A stretch of 64,000 nucleotides of DNA from QZKY01 sp942492925 (GTDB taxonomy: Bacteria > Pseudomonadota > Gammaproteobacteria > Burkholderiales > Burkholderiaceae_D). Shown here piece after piece: positions 8,441-17,834 of this stretch. The notes under the pieces were generated by a model, which worked only from the letters and a program-made list of their open reading frames with translations, was not told where the DNA came from and made no database searches. The stretch is from positions 310,001 to 374,000 of the forward strand of contig OW818641.1 of the NCBI GenBank assembly GCA_942492925.1, read 5' to 3'. How positions within the stretch are numbered: the first letter of the stretch is position 1; every line of letters begins with the position of its first letter. The position numbers were made by a program, and so were the translations under genes.

Positions 8441-9400
8441 ATGGCAGTCTTTACCCCGGTCAGCCTGGATGACCTCAGCACCTGGATAGCGCAATTCCCG
8501 CTCGGCAAGGCTTTGGCCATCCGGGGAATCGAATCTGGCATCGAAAACACGAACTTCTTCATTACGACGGAGAAGGGCGAGTATGTGCTCACCATTTTTG
8601 AAAAGCTGAGCTTTGAACAGCTTCCCTTTTATCTCAATCTGATGCAGCACCTGGCCCAGCGTGGTGTGCTGGTTCCGGCACCGATTCCCAATCATCAAGG
8701 CGACATCATCAACACCTTGCACGGCAAGCCGGCGTCGATTGTCACCAAACTCCAGGGGCAGTGGCAACTCCACCCCACGCCTGTCCATTGCGCGGCCGTG
8801 GGAACGATGCTGGCCAAGATGCATCTGGCGGCGCAGGATTTTCCGCTGGTGCAGCCGAATCTGCGCGGCATCGCGTGGCGGCGCGAAACCGCCCCGATTG
8901 TCATGCCTTACCTGTCTGCCGACAATCAGCGGCTTCTGCGTGACGAAATGGCCTTCCAGGACGCCTTCGGCGCCTCCAACATCAATCGTCAACTGACCGT
9001 CGGACCGATTCATGCCGACCTGTTCCGGAACAACGTTATGTTCGACGGCGATCAACTAACGGGGTTTTTCGATTTCTATTTTGCCGGCTGTGACGCCTGG
9101 CTCTTCGATGTGGCCGTCACCCTCAACGACTGGTGCATTGATTTGGCCACCGGCGCGCTGGATATTCCGCGCGTGCGCGCAATGCTGGACGCCTACCATG
9201 CCGTCCGCCCCTTCACGGCCAACGAACAACAAGCCTGGCAACCCTTGCTGCGTGCAGCGGCCTTGCGGTTCTGGCTTTCCCGTCTGTACGATTTTCATTT
9301 GCCACGCGACGCGGAAATGCTGACACCGCACGACCCCGCGCATTTCGAGCGCGTGCTGCGGCTGAGAATTTCCAACACGCCTCCGGCTTTAATCGCATGA
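8441..9400 (+). CDS. thrB: Homoserine kinase, aminoglycoside-phosphotransferase type
   Basis: A 319-aa enzyme that phosphorylates homoserine in threonine synthesis. It belongs to the APH-like (ThrB2) family found in beta- and alphaproteobacteria, not the GHMP family of E. coli. Evidence is the N-terminal GIESGIENTNFFI loop, the catalytic GPIHADLFRNNVMF segment near residue 187 (HxDxxxxN) and the metal-binding GFFDFYFAGCD. The length is normal. It overlaps the following membrane-protein gene by four bases (ATGA), so the two are translationally coupled. Confidence 0.92.
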   Translation: MAVFTPVSLDDLSTWIAQFPLGKALAIRGIESGIENTNFFITTEKGEYVLTIFEKLSFEQLPFYLNLMQHLAQRGVLVPAPIPNHQGDIINTLHGKPASIVTKLQGQWQLHPTPVHCAAVGTMLAKMHLAAQDFPLVQPNLRGIAWRRETAPIVMPYLSADNQRLLRDEMAFQDAFGASNINRQLTVGPIHADLFRNNVMFDGDQLTGFFDFYFAGCDAWLFDVAVTLNDWCIDLATGALDIPRVRAMLDAYHAVRPFTANEQQAWQPLLRAAALRFWLSRLYDFHLPRDAEMLTPHDPAHFERVLRLRISNTPPALIA

Positions 9401-10185
9401 ATACCGTCACAGCGCGCAGCGGTTGGCATTGGATCACCCAGGGCTTTGCAATTTTCCGCAAGCACCCGGGTCAATTCTCTTTGCTGTTTACCACCTACCT
9501 GCTCATTCTGATTTTGCTGGCGTTTGTTCCGTACATCGGCAGCTTTATTCAAGCCTTTTTCGCGCCTATTTTTTCGGTGGTTTTCATGACCGCCTGTGCG
9601 CAAATCGATCAAAAGGGCATCCTCAATCATCTGCAATTGCGCGCGTCGTTTGCGCCGCCGGTATCCAGTCGCCTCTTTGCTTTGGGTGGCGTTTACGTGG
9701 CCATCGCTCTCCTGCTGACCCTGGCCGTTGTCACGGTTTTTGCGGCCACCGGCGGCGGATCCTTTGCGGAAGTGATGCGCGGGGCGCAGAAAATCAAATC
9801 GTCTCCCCAGCAAGATATTGGGGTGCTGCTCACCATGCTGGCTTTCTTTCTCATTTTCATGCCGCCACTGTGGTTCGCTGCGCCGCTCGTTGTCTGGCAA
9901 AAGATGCCCGTGTTTAAAGCAATGTTTTACAGCTTTTTTTCGGTCTTTCGTGCGATCCGCGCCTTTTTTGTCTATTTCCTTGCGTGGATGCTCGTTGGCG
10001 TCTTGCTGCCCGCGATGGCGGCCGGCATGCTCTCCGCCATTGTCGGGAAAGCCTTTGCCATGGTCTTGCTTTTTTTGCTAACGATCGTGCTCTCGATAGT
10101 TTTGTACTGCTCGTTTTACCCGACGTATGTCGACGTTTTTGGCAAACCCGAATTGCCCGAGACGGGCGATGTAAAATTCTCGTAA
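9397..10185 (+). CDS. BPSS1780-family integral membrane protein
   Basis: A 262-aa, very hydrophobic protein with about six predicted membrane segments. It begins with the family-typical GWHWITQGFAIFRKHP, followed by a long hydrophobic stretch. I place it in the uncharacterised BPSS1780 family of betaproteobacteria. The ATG overlaps the thrB stop by four bases. No catalytic motif is visible. Function is unknown, and the conserved link with thrB could reflect export or membrane physiology, but nothing in the sequence shows this. Confidence 0.75.
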   Translation: MNTVTARSGWHWITQGFAIFRKHPGQFSLLFTTYLLILILLAFVPYIGSFIQAFFAPIFSVVFMTACAQIDQKGILNHLQLRASFAPPVSSRLFALGGVYVAIALLLTLAVVTVFAATGGGSFAEVMRGAQKIKSSPQQDIGVLLTMLAFFLIFMPPLWFAAPLVVWQKMPVFKAMFYSFFSVFRAIRAFFVYFLAWMLVGVLLPAMAAGMLSAIVGKAFAMVLLFLLTIVLSIVLYCSFYPTYVDVFGKPELPETGDVKFS

Positions 10186-10220
10186 AATCCCTTTAGTTTT
10201 TCCCTTTTTCAAAGAAGCCT

Positions 10221-11117
10221 ATGTCGAAGGAAGAAATCAAGAACCTCTCGCCGCAACTGACCGCCGAAATTCTGGCGGAAGCCTTGCCCTACATTCGCCA
10301 GTTTCACGGTAAAACCATTGTCGTCAAATACGGCGGCAATGCGATGACCGAAGAACATCTCAAGCACAGTTTCGCGCGCGACGTTATTTTGCTCAAGTTG
10401 ATCGGCATGAATCCGATTGTGGTGCACGGTGGCGGTCCGCAAATTGACAATGCTTTGAAGAAGATCGGCAAGCAAGGTAATTTCGTGCAAGGCATGCGCA
10501 TCACCGACGAAGAAACGATGGAAGTGGTCGAATGGGTACTGGGCGGCGAAGTCCAGCAGGACATCGTCATGCTCATCAATCATTATGGTGGCCAGGCGGT
10601 TGGCTTGACGGGCAAGGATGGCAGCCTGATTCGCGCCAAGAAAATGCAAATGCCGGATCCGAGCAACCCCGGCCAATTTATCGATCTGGGCTTTGTGGGA
10701 GAAATCACCTCCATCAACCCGGCTATCGTCAAGGCGTTGCAGGATGACGCTTTCATTCCGGTCATCTCACCCATCGGCTTCGGCGAAGACGGGCAAGCCT
10801 ACAACATCAATGCAGATCTGGTCGCGGGCAAGATTGCCGAAATTCTGAAAGCGGAAAAGCTGGTGCTAATGACCAACACCCCCGGCGTGCTCGATCAGCA
10901 AAACCATCTGCTGACCGACCTGTCTGCCAAGCAGATTGACGGCATGTTTGCTGACGGCACCATTCACGGCGGGATGCTGCCGAAAATTTCTTCCGCCCTA
11001 GATGCGGCAAAATCTGGCGTGAACACGGTACACATCATCGACGGACGCATTGAGCACTCACTCTTGCTGGAAGTGCTCACCGATCAGGTGTTTGGCACGA
11101 TGATACGTTCGCACTAA
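10221..11117 (+). CDS. argB: N-acetylglutamate kinase
   Basis: The second enzyme of arginine synthesis, 298 aa, of the amino-acid kinase family. Motifs visible are IVVKYGGNAM (nucleotide loop), VVHGGGPQI (acetylglutamate site) and LTGKDGSLI, followed by YNINADLVAGKIAEIL near residue 195 with the conserved Asn and Asp. The N-terminal helix (about residues 1-25) is the extension associated with hexameric, arginine-inhibited enzymes, so feedback inhibition by arginine is plausible but not proven. It ends 16 bases before a strong terminator shared with the convergent atp operon. Confidence 0.96.
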   Translation: MSKEEIKNLSPQLTAEILAEALPYIRQFHGKTIVVKYGGNAMTEEHLKHSFARDVILLKLIGMNPIVVHGGGPQIDNALKKIGKQGNFVQGMRITDEETMEVVEWVLGGEVQQDIVMLINHYGGQAVGLTGKDGSLIRAKKMQMPDPSNPGQFIDLGFVGEITSINPAIVKALQDDAFIPVISPIGFGEDGQAYNINADLVAGKIAEILKAEKLVLMTNTPGVLDQQNHLLTDLSAKQIDGMFADGTIHGGMLPKISSALDAAKSGVNTVHIIDGRIEHSLLLEVLTDQVFGTMIRSH

Positions 11118-11133
11118 ATCAACGCATTAAATC

Positions 11134-11161
11134 AAAAAAGGCAGCCTCAGCTGCCTTTTTT
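11134..11161. terminator. Bidirectional intrinsic terminator between argB and atpC
   Basis: A perfect 12-bp stem, AAAAAAGGCAGC / GCTGCCTTTTTT, with loop CTCA, lies between the convergent ends of argB and atpC. The T-run and A-run on the two sides let it terminate both transcripts. Confidence 0.93.
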
Positions 11162-11178
11162 GTTGATGCTTTTTTGAA

Positions 11179-11601
11179 TCAGCGCCTTTGACGCAACTTC
11201 TGAATCGCGGCCAATTGCGCCACCATGAGCGCAATTTCGGCTTGCGCCACGGCGTAGTCAATGTTCGATTCGCGGTTGGTCAGCGCTTCTTCGGCGAGCC
11301 GCTTCGCTTCCCGTACTTTCGCTTCGTCCAGATCGTGGCCACGGATGGCAGTGTCGGCCAGAACAGTGACGGCGTGGGGCTGCACTTCGAGAATGCCGCC
11401 GGCGACAAACACGAAGTTTTCTTCAGCTTCGCCGGGAATCTTGATGCGGACAGCGCCCGGTTTGATGCGGGTGATCAGCGGGGTGTGGCCGGGCAGAATA
11501 CCCAGTTCACCCATTTCGCCCGGCAACGCGACGAATTCCGCTTCGCCGGAGAAGATTTGCTCTTCGGCGGAAACGACGTCAACGTGGATGGTTTTTGCCA
11601 T
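11179..11601 (-). CDS. atpC: ATP synthase F1 subunit epsilon
   Basis: A 140-aa subunit of the F1 central stalk that couples and regulates rotation. The N-terminal beta-sandwich is seen in VDVVSAEEQIFSGEAEFVALPGEMGELGILPGHTPL, given here only as its typical blocks (EEQIFSGEA; ELGILPGHTPL), and a helical, Ala/Glu-rich C-terminal hairpin ends the protein. The ATG at 11601 gives the family N-terminus MAKTIHVDVV. An upstream in-frame start at 11631 is rejected. It is the last gene of the atp operon, just before the shared terminator. Confidence 0.96.
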   Translation of the reverse strand: MAKTIHVDVVSAEEQIFSGEAEFVALPGEMGELGILPGHTPLITRIKPGAVRIKIPGEAEENFVFVAGGILEVQPHAVTVLADTAIRGHDLDEAKVREAKRLAEEALTNRESNIDYAVAQAEIALMVAQLAAIQKLRQRR

Positions 11602-11668
11602 TTTTAACCCTTTTTGTTCATTCGAATGCACGCTGCGGCAGTATCACCCGCCGCAGCGCAGGGGGGCA

Positions 11669-13048
11669 TTACGCCATGCCCTTGCCTTTTTCGACTGCTT
11701 CGTCGATCGTGCCGACCATGTAAAACGCTTGTTCAGGCAGGTGATCGAGTTCGCCGTTGACGATCATTTTAAAGCCACGGATCGTTTCGGCGAGCGATAC
11801 GTATTTGCCGGGCGAGCCAGTAAACACTTCCGCCACGCTGAACGGCTGGGACAGGAAGCGCTGAATTTTACGCGCACGTGCCACGCTCAGTTTGTCTTCC
11901 GGCGACAGTTCGTCCATGCCCAGAATCGCGATAATGTCACGCAATTCCTTGTAACGTTGCAGCGTACCTTGCACAGCGCGCGCAGTGTCATAGTGATCCT
12001 GACCGACGACCATTGGATCGAGCTGACGTGAGGAGGAGTCGAGCGGGTCAATTGCCGGATAAATACCAAGCGATGCAATGTCACGCGACAGAACGACGGT
12101 GGAGTCCAAGTGAGCGAACGTCGTTGCCGGAGACGGGTCGGTCAAGTCGTCGGCAGGAACGTAAACGGCTTGAATCGAGGTAATCGAACCGACGTTGGTC
12201 GACGTAATACGCTCTTGCAGACGGCCCATTTCTTCCGCCAACGTCGGCTGGTAACCCACCGCAGAGGGCATACGACCCAGCAGTGCGGACACTTCCGTAC
12301 CGGCCAGCGTAAAGCGGTAAATGTTATCGACGAAGAAGAGCACGTCGCGGCCTTCGTCACGGAAGCTTTCCGCGATCGTCAGACCGGTCAAGGCCACACG
12401 CAGACGGTTACCCGGCGGCTCATTCATCTGACCGTATACCATCGCCACTTTATCGAGAACGTTGGAGTCCTTCATTTCGTGGTAGAAGTCGTTACCCTCA
12501 CGCGTACGCTCACCCACGCCAGCGAACACGGACAAACCCGAGTGTTCTTTTGCGATGTTGTTGATGAGTTCCATCATGTTCACGGTCTTGCCCACGCCAG
12601 CGCCGCCGAACAGACCGACCTTACCGCCTTTTGCGAACGGGCAAATCAGGTCAATCACCTTGATGCCGGTTTCGAGCAACTCTTGGGAAGGGGCCAATTC
12701 TTCATAAGACGGTGCCTTACGATGGATTGATTCGCGACGTTCAGTGTTGACCGGGCCTGCTTCGTCAATCGGATTGCCAAGCACGTCCATGATGCGACCC
12801 AGCGTTGCTTCGCCCACCGGCACCTTGATCGGTTCGCCCGTGTTTTGAATGATCATGCCGCGACGCAGACCGTCTGAGGAACCCAGTGCAATGGTACGGA
12901 CAATGCCGTCACCCAATTGTTGCTGTACTTCCAGTGTCAGGGCTGAGCCTTCCATTTTCAAGGCGTCGAACACCTTGGGCATCGCATCGCGTGGGAACTC
13001 TACGTCCACCACTGCGCCGATACACTGAACGATTTTGCCATCCGCCAT
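11669..13048 (-). CDS. atpD: ATP synthase F1 subunit beta
   Basis: The 459-aa catalytic subunit of F1. The Walker A loop GGAGVGKT at about residue 147, catalytic GERTREGNDFYHEM, Walker B DVLFFVDNIYRFT and the DELSPEDKL segment are intact. The start is set at 13048 (MADGKIVQCIG), which matches family N-termini. Five more residues are possible from 13063. It sits between atpG and atpC. Confidence 0.97.
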   Translation of the reverse strand: MADGKIVQCIGAVVDVEFPRDAMPKVFDALKMEGSALTLEVQQQLGDGIVRTIALGSSDGLRRGMIIQNTGEPIKVPVGEATLGRIMDVLGNPIDEAGPVNTERRESIHRKAPSYEELAPSQELLETGIKVIDLICPFAKGGKVGLFGGAGVGKTVNMMELINNIAKEHSGLSVFAGVGERTREGNDFYHEMKDSNVLDKVAMVYGQMNEPPGNRLRVALTGLTIAESFRDEGRDVLFFVDNIYRFTLAGTEVSALLGRMPSAVGYQPTLAEEMGRLQERITSTNVGSITSIQAVYVPADDLTDPSPATTFAHLDSTVVLSRDIASLGIYPAIDPLDSSSRQLDPMVVGQDHYDTARAVQGTLQRYKELRDIIAILGMDELSPEDKLSVARARKIQRFLSQPFSVAEVFTGSPGKYVSLAETIRGFKMIVNGELDHLPEQAFYMVGTIDEAVEKGKGMA

Positions 13049-13107
13049 TTTTCGTTCCTTCAATAAATAGTAATTCTTTTATACTGTTGCTGGTGTCACC
13101 ACCAGAA

Positions 13108-13977
13108 TTAAACCGCTGCTGCTCCGGCGACGATTTCGGAAAGTTCTTTCGTAATCGCTGCCTGACGGGTCTTGTTGTAGACCAGTTTAAGCTCGGAAAT
13201 TACTTCGCCAGCATTGTCACTGGCTGACTTCATCGCCACCATCCGCGCCGACTGCTCCGATGCAATGTTTTCTGCCACCGACTGATAAATCAGGGCTTCC
13301 ACATAACGCACGAGCAATTCATCAATCACCGGCTTGGCCTCTGGTTCATAGATGTATTCCCAGTTGTGCTTGCTCTTGTCGGCCTGCATCTTGTCCGGCG
13401 TCAGCGGCAACAACTGGTCAATGACCGGCTCTTGCTTCATCGTATTGATGAACTTGGTGTAGCACAGATAGATCGCGTCGAGCTTACCTTCTTGATAGGC
13501 GTCGAGCAAAATCTTGATCGGTCCAATCAAGCGATCCAAGTGCGGCGTGTCGCCCAACTGAACCACGTGCGACACCACCTTTCCACCGATGCGATTCATG
13601 TAACCCAGACCCTTGTTACCGATCGCAACGACGTCGATACCATTACCGGCCGCTTCCAAATCCCGCAATTTGTTGGTGACAATACGCAGGACGTTGGTGT
13701 TCATGCCGCCACACAGTCCCTTGTCTGTCGTCACCACAATCATCCCGATGCGTTTGGAGTCTTCTTGCGTGATCAAGAAGGGGTGAACGTACTCGGGATT
13801 GGCTTCCGCGAGATGGGCCGCAATGCTGCGAATCGTATCGCTGTATGGACGGGCCGCACGCATCCGATCCTGCGCCTTGCGCATTTTGGATGCGGCGACC
13901 ATTTCCATGGCCTTGGTGATCTTCTTCGTGTTTTCCACGCTCTTGATCTTGCCGCGTATCTCTTTGCCTGCTGCCAT
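13108..13977 (-). CDS. atpG: ATP synthase F1 subunit gamma
   Basis: The 289-aa rotor shaft of F1. Both long coiled helices are visible: an N-terminal one beginning GKEIRGKIKSVENTKKITKAME and a C-terminal one including ARMVAMKSASDNAGEVI and the NKTRQAAITKELSEIV end. The middle Rossmann-like part contains VTTDKGLCGGMNTN. Length and ends are normal. It lies 35 bases after atpA. Confidence 0.97.
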   Translation of the reverse strand: MAAGKEIRGKIKSVENTKKITKAMEMVAASKMRKAQDRMRAARPYSDTIRSIAAHLAEANPEYVHPFLITQEDSKRIGMIVVTTDKGLCGGMNTNVLRIVTNKLRDLEAAGNGIDVVAIGNKGLGYMNRIGGKVVSHVVQLGDTPHLDRLIGPIKILLDAYQEGKLDAIYLCYTKFINTMKQEPVIDQLLPLTPDKMQADKSKHNWEYIYEPEAKPVIDELLVRYVEALIYQSVAENIASEQSARMVAMKSASDNAGEVISELKLVYNKTRQAAITKELSEIVAGAAAV

Positions 13978-14012
13978 GAGTCTTGCTCCTTTTCGTTGTC
14001 AGAACTCAGGGA

Positions 14013-15554
14013 TTACCAGGAGCCAATCTTCTTGAATTCGGCAATCGCGTCAGCCAGAGCGTTCGTGTCTTCCTTCTCGATCTTCTTGTTGGCTTCGATC
14101 TTCTGCAACAAGCCGGCGTGCGCTACCTTCATATGCGCATGCAACGCTGCTTCGAACGGCAACACCTTTTTCACTTCGATATCGTCGAGGAAACCGGCGT
14201 TCACGCAGAACAGCGAAATCGACATCAGCGACACGGACAGCGGGGCATACTGGTTTTGCTTGAGCAATTCCGTCACGCGCGCGCCACGATCCAATTGACG
14301 ACGGGTGGCATCGTCCAAATCAGATGCGAACTGTGCAAACGCTGCCAATTCACGATACTGCGCCAAGTCGGTACGAATACCGCCGGAGAGCCGTTTGACA
14401 GCGTCCGTCTGCGCCGCGCTACCCACGCGAGACACCGAAATACCCGCATTAATCGCCGGACGAATACCGGAGTTGAACAGTGAGGTTTCCAGAAAGATCT
14501 GACCGTCGGTAATCGAAATCACGTTGGTCGGAACGAACGCGGAGACGTCGCCGGCTTGCGTTTCGATGATCGGCAGAGCCGTCAGCGAACCCGTCTTGCC
14601 TTTCACTTCACCCTTGGTGAATTGCTCGACGTACTCGGCGTTAACACGTGCGCCGCGCTCCAGCAAACGGGAGTGCAAATAGAAAACGTCGCCAGGGTAA
14701 GCTTCACGACCCGGCGGGCGGCGGAGCAGCAGAGAAACCTGACGGTAAGCGACGGCTTGCTTCGACAGATCATCATAAATGATCAAGGCGTCTTGGCCGC
14801 GGTCGCGGAAATATTCACCCATCGTGCAACCAGAGTACGGTGCAATGTACTGCATCGCTGCCGATTCGGAAGCGGTTGCAGCCACCACAATGGTGTACTC
14901 CATCGCGCCGTATTGCTCCAGCGCGCGCACAACGTTCTTGATTGAAGAAGCCTTTTGACCGATCGCAACGTAAATGCAGATCATGTCCTGGCCTTTTTGA
15001 TTGATGATCGCGTCGATGCCCACCGCCGTTTTACCGGTTTGGCGGTCACCGATGATCAGCTCGCGTTGTCCACGGCCAATCGGTACCATCGAGTCAATTG
15101 CCTTCAGGCCCGTTTGCATCGGCTGTCCAACGGACTGGCGGGCAATAACGCCGGGGGCAATCTTTTCGATCGGCGACGTCAGCTTCGCATTGATCGGACC
15201 CTTGCCGTCAATCGGCTGGCCAAGCGAGTTTACGACACGGCCAATCAGTTCGGGGCCAATCGGTACTTCCAGAATGCGGCCCGTACACTTGACGGTGTCG
15301 CCTTCGGAAATGTGCTCGTAATCGCCCAGAATAACGGAGCCGACAGAATCGCGCTCCAGATTGAGCGCGAGGCCGAAGGTGTCGCCGGGAAATTCCAGCA
15401 TCTCACCCTGCATCGCATCGGATAAGCCATGGATGCGGCAAATGCCGTCGGATACGGAAATGACCGTACCCTGATTACGAATCTCGGCACCTTCGCCGAG
15501 TCCTTGGATCCGACTCTTGATCAGTTCACTGATTTCAGACGGGTTGAGTTGCAT
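14013..15554 (-). CDS. atpA: ATP synthase F1 subunit alpha
   Basis: The 513-aa regulatory nucleotide-binding subunit of F1. Walker A is GDRQTGKTAV near residue 170. IIYDDLSKQAVAYRQVSLLLRRPPGREAYPGDVFY, given here by its blocks DDLSKQA and RRPPGREA, is the diagnostic central region, and the arginine finger lies in ISVSRVGSAAQ. The N-terminus MQLNPSEISELIKSRI is the usual delta-binding helix. Confidence 0.97.
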   Translation of the reverse strand: MQLNPSEISELIKSRIQGLGEGAEIRNQGTVISVSDGICRIHGLSDAMQGEMLEFPGDTFGLALNLERDSVGSVILGDYEHISEGDTVKCTGRILEVPIGPELIGRVVNSLGQPIDGKGPINAKLTSPIEKIAPGVIARQSVGQPMQTGLKAIDSMVPIGRGQRELIIGDRQTGKTAVGIDAIINQKGQDMICIYVAIGQKASSIKNVVRALEQYGAMEYTIVVAATASESAAMQYIAPYSGCTMGEYFRDRGQDALIIYDDLSKQAVAYRQVSLLLRRPPGREAYPGDVFYLHSRLLERGARVNAEYVEQFTKGEVKGKTGSLTALPIIETQAGDVSAFVPTNVISITDGQIFLETSLFNSGIRPAINAGISVSRVGSAAQTDAVKRLSGGIRTDLAQYRELAAFAQFASDLDDATRRQLDRGARVTELLKQNQYAPLSVSLMSISLFCVNAGFLDDIEVKKVLPFEAALHAHMKVAHAGLLQKIEANKKIEKEDTNALADAIAEFKKIGSW

Positions 15555-15604
15555 ACAAACTCCTAAAAATATTCTCTTGGCTTGAGCCGTGTCCGGACGG
15601 CTGG

Positions 15605-16138
15605 TTACGAAACAAGGGCTTCATGCATTTGTTGCAGTTTTGCGCGCACGGATGTGTCGAGCACTTCGTCACCAACCTCTACTCGAACGCCGCCAATCAG
15701 CGAACTGTCTACCGTGACGGTCGGATTCAGTTTGCGACCAAATTTCTTTTCCAGCGGGATGAGCACTTCCTTGACCTGAGCGTCCGACATCGCAAAAGCA
15801 CTGACAATACGCGCGTCGGCAGAACCTTCGTACGCATTCTTCAACGCCTGAAATTGCACGCTAATTTCTGGCAGCAATGTCACACGATCGTTTTCGACCA
15901 GCACACGCATCAGATTCTTGACTTCAGCCGTCACACTGGCTTTCACCAGCGACAGCAACACGTCAGTAATCTGCTGATCGGTCAGGTTAGGATTGTCCAC
16001 GAGCGACTTCACATCGGGGTGGCCGCCAATCTGTGCCATTTCTGTCACAAGATCAGACCACGCAGACATGTTGCCGCCTTTGGCGACGCGGAAAAGCGCT
16101 TCGGCGTACGGACGGGCGAGGGTTGCAAGTTCAGCCAT
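15605..16138 (-). CDS. atpH: ATP synthase F1 subunit delta
   Basis: The 177-aa peripheral-stalk subunit that links subunit b to the alpha3beta3 head. The N-terminal helical domain starts LATLARPYAEALFRVA, and the C-terminal domain has the family signature LIGGVRVEVGDEVLDTSVRAKL. It starts two bases before the end of atpF, i.e. tightly spaced in the operon. Confidence 0.95.
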   Translation of the reverse strand: MAELATLARPYAEALFRVAKGGNMSAWSDLVTEMAQIGGHPDVKSLVDNPNLTDQQITDVLLSLVKASVTAEVKNLMRVLVENDRVTLLPEISVQFQALKNAYEGSADARIVSAFAMSDAQVKEVLIPLEKKFGRKLNPTVTVDSSLIGGVRVEVGDEVLDTSVRAKLQQMHEALVS

Positions 16139-16140
16139 GA

Positions 16141-16611
16141 TTACAGCTCTTTTGCCAGTTGTTTCAACAGATCAGCGTGCGCTGCTGCGTTGACTTCGCG
16201 CTTCAAAATCTGCTCGGCACCCTTGACCGCTAGAGTAGCAACCTCCGCACGCAATGTTTCGCGTGCGCGGATCATTTGCTGCTCAGCTTCAGCCTTGGCC
16301 TGCTCGATAATTTGAGTGGCTTGTGCCTGAGCGCTCTGCTTGATGTCGTCGGCAATCTTTTGCGCGTTGGTTTCGGCTTCGCTGATGCGCTTTTGCACTT
16401 CATCGCGCGCGCCGGCCATCTGGACCTGAACGCGCTTTTCAACAGCAGCCATTTCTTCCTTGCTGCGCTCCGCCGCTGCCAAGCCATCCGCGATTTTCTG
16501 CGCACGCTCGTCCAGTGCCTTCATCAGCGGCGGCCAGACGAATTTCGCCGTAAAGCCCGCCAGCACGAGAAAGACCACGAACTGCACGAACAAAGTTGCG
16601 TTTAGATTCAC
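16141..16611 (-). CDS. atpF: ATP synthase Fo subunit b
   Basis: The 156-aa peripheral stalk subunit. One N-terminal membrane helix (about residues 5-27, FVQFVVFLVLAGFTAKFVWPP) is followed by a long, charged helix rich in Ala, Glu, Lys and Gln that forms the dimeric right-handed coiled coil. The end, about residues 140-156, is the delta-binding part. Length is identical to the E. coli subunit. Confidence 0.96.
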   Translation of the reverse strand: MNLNATLFVQFVVFLVLAGFTAKFVWPPLMKALDERAQKIADGLAAAERSKEEMAAVEKRVQVQMAGARDEVQKRISEAETNAQKIADDIKQSAQAQATQIIEQAKAEAEQQMIRARETLRAEVATLAVKGAEQILKREVNAAAHADLLKQLAKEL

Positions 16612-16687
16612 AGCTATTTCCTTCTCTTAATTACTTGTTCCAATTGCTTGGTCCAAAAGATGTTCGGCTCCAAATGAGCCGAGCACA

Positions 16688-16930
16688 TTATTTGAGGAAC
16701 GGCTTAACGAACGCGAACATGACGGCAACACCGACAGCGATCAGGTAAACCGCGTCGATCAGACCAGCCAGAATCAGCACGTTGTTGCGCAACGGGTTCA
16801 TCAGCTCAGGTTGGCGAGCGGAGGCTTCCAGATATTTGGAGCTGACCATTGCCAAGCCAAAGCAAGCTGCGAATGCGCCGAAAGAGATGATCAGGGCGCA
16901 AGCCAGAGTGAGCATACCGATATCAGACAT
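16688..16930 (-). CDS. atpE: ATP synthase Fo subunit c (rotor ring), with altered glycine motif
   Basis: An 80-aa proteolipid of two membrane helices joined by the polar loop ARQPE (residues 38-42). The ion-carrying acid is Asp59 in GLIDAVY. There is no Ser/Thr pattern of Na+ rings, so it is probably H+-coupled. Helix 1 is unusual: in the stretch where most F-type c subunits have a repeating glycine motif, here residues 21, 27, 30 and 31 are Ala, Ala, Ser and Ser (segment FGAFAACFGLAMVSSKY). Gly18 and Gly25 remain. The motif packs neighbouring helices and influences ring size. Short, GC-moderate, with a good upstream gap from atpF. Confidence 0.95.
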   Translation of the reverse strand: MSDIGMLTLACALIISFGAFAACFGLAMVSSKYLEASARQPELMNPLRNNVLILAGLIDAVYLIAVGVAVMFAFVKPFLK

Positions 16931-16994
16931 GATGTTTCCTTCTAGGTTAGTAAAGATTAATAAAACAAGTAGTGCAAAATAAAATCGTTATGAA

Positions 16995-17834
16995 TTAGTG
17001 ACCTTCATGTGCCTGGCCGAGATACACCAGCGTCAGCGTCATGAAAATGAACGCTTGCAAGAAAACCACCAGAATATGGAAGATGGCCCAAATTGAGCCG
17101 GCAATCACGTGACCGACGAAGGCCATTGAGCCGCCCAGCGACAAGGCCGCAGAAGACCCCAACAGAGCAATCATCAGGAACAGCAATTCGCCCGCATACA
17201 TGTTGCCCCAAAGACGCATGCCGAGCGAAATCATCTTGGCGATGTATTCGATGATGTTTAGCGCAAAGTTGAACGGCGCCAGCGCTGCGCCAAATGGGGC
17301 GCAAAACAGTTGATGCAGAAAACCGCCGAATCCGTGTACCTTGAAACCAAACCAGAACATCAGGAACACGACACCCATCGAAATACCAATAGTGCCATTC
17401 AAGTCAGCCGTCGGTACCGCGCGATGGTAATGAATAGAATGATCCAGACCGGTCCAGCTAAAGAATTGACCAAACAGGTCCACAGGCAGGAAGTCCATGC
17501 TGTTTTGCAGGGAAATCCACATGAAAAGGGTTAAGGCCAGCGGGGCGATAAAACGACGATCGCCATGAATTTGATCTCTGGCTTGACCATCGGCCATTTC
17601 CGCCAGCATTTCAATAGCAGCCTGGAAACGCCCCGGCGCACCGGACGTCGCCTTGCGCGCAGCCACGTACATGATCGCCAAGGCGATAATGCCGCAGAAG
17701 ATCGACCAGAAAATGGTGTCGTAATGAAAGATCGAGAAATCGATCATCTTCGTCTGTTTGACGGAGGCGAAATTTTCCAGATGGTGGGAAATGTACCCGG
17801 CTAGGGTAGGACCTTCTTGCGCGGCGGCACTCAT
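16995..17834 (-). CDS. atpB: ATP synthase Fo subunit a
   Basis: The 279-aa stator channel subunit with about five to six membrane helices. The essential arginine is in SLGMRLWGNMYAGEL (about residue 215), and the final helices carry AFIFMTLTLVYLGQAHEGH. The N-terminal part contains ISHHLENF as in beta/gammaproteobacterial subunits. Its ATG overlaps the atpI stop by four bases. Confidence 0.96.
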   Translation of the reverse strand: MSAAAQEGPTLAGYISHHLENFASVKQTKMIDFSIFHYDTIFWSIFCGIIALAIMYVAARKATSGAPGRFQAAIEMLAEMADGQARDQIHGDRRFIAPLALTLFMWISLQNSMDFLPVDLFGQFFSWTGLDHSIHYHRAVPTADLNGTIGISMGVVFLMFWFGFKVHGFGGFLHQLFCAPFGAALAPFNFALNIIEYIAKMISLGMRLWGNMYAGELLFLMIALLGSSAALSLGGSMAFVGHVIAGSIWAIFHILVVFLQAFIFMTLTLVYLGQAHEGH

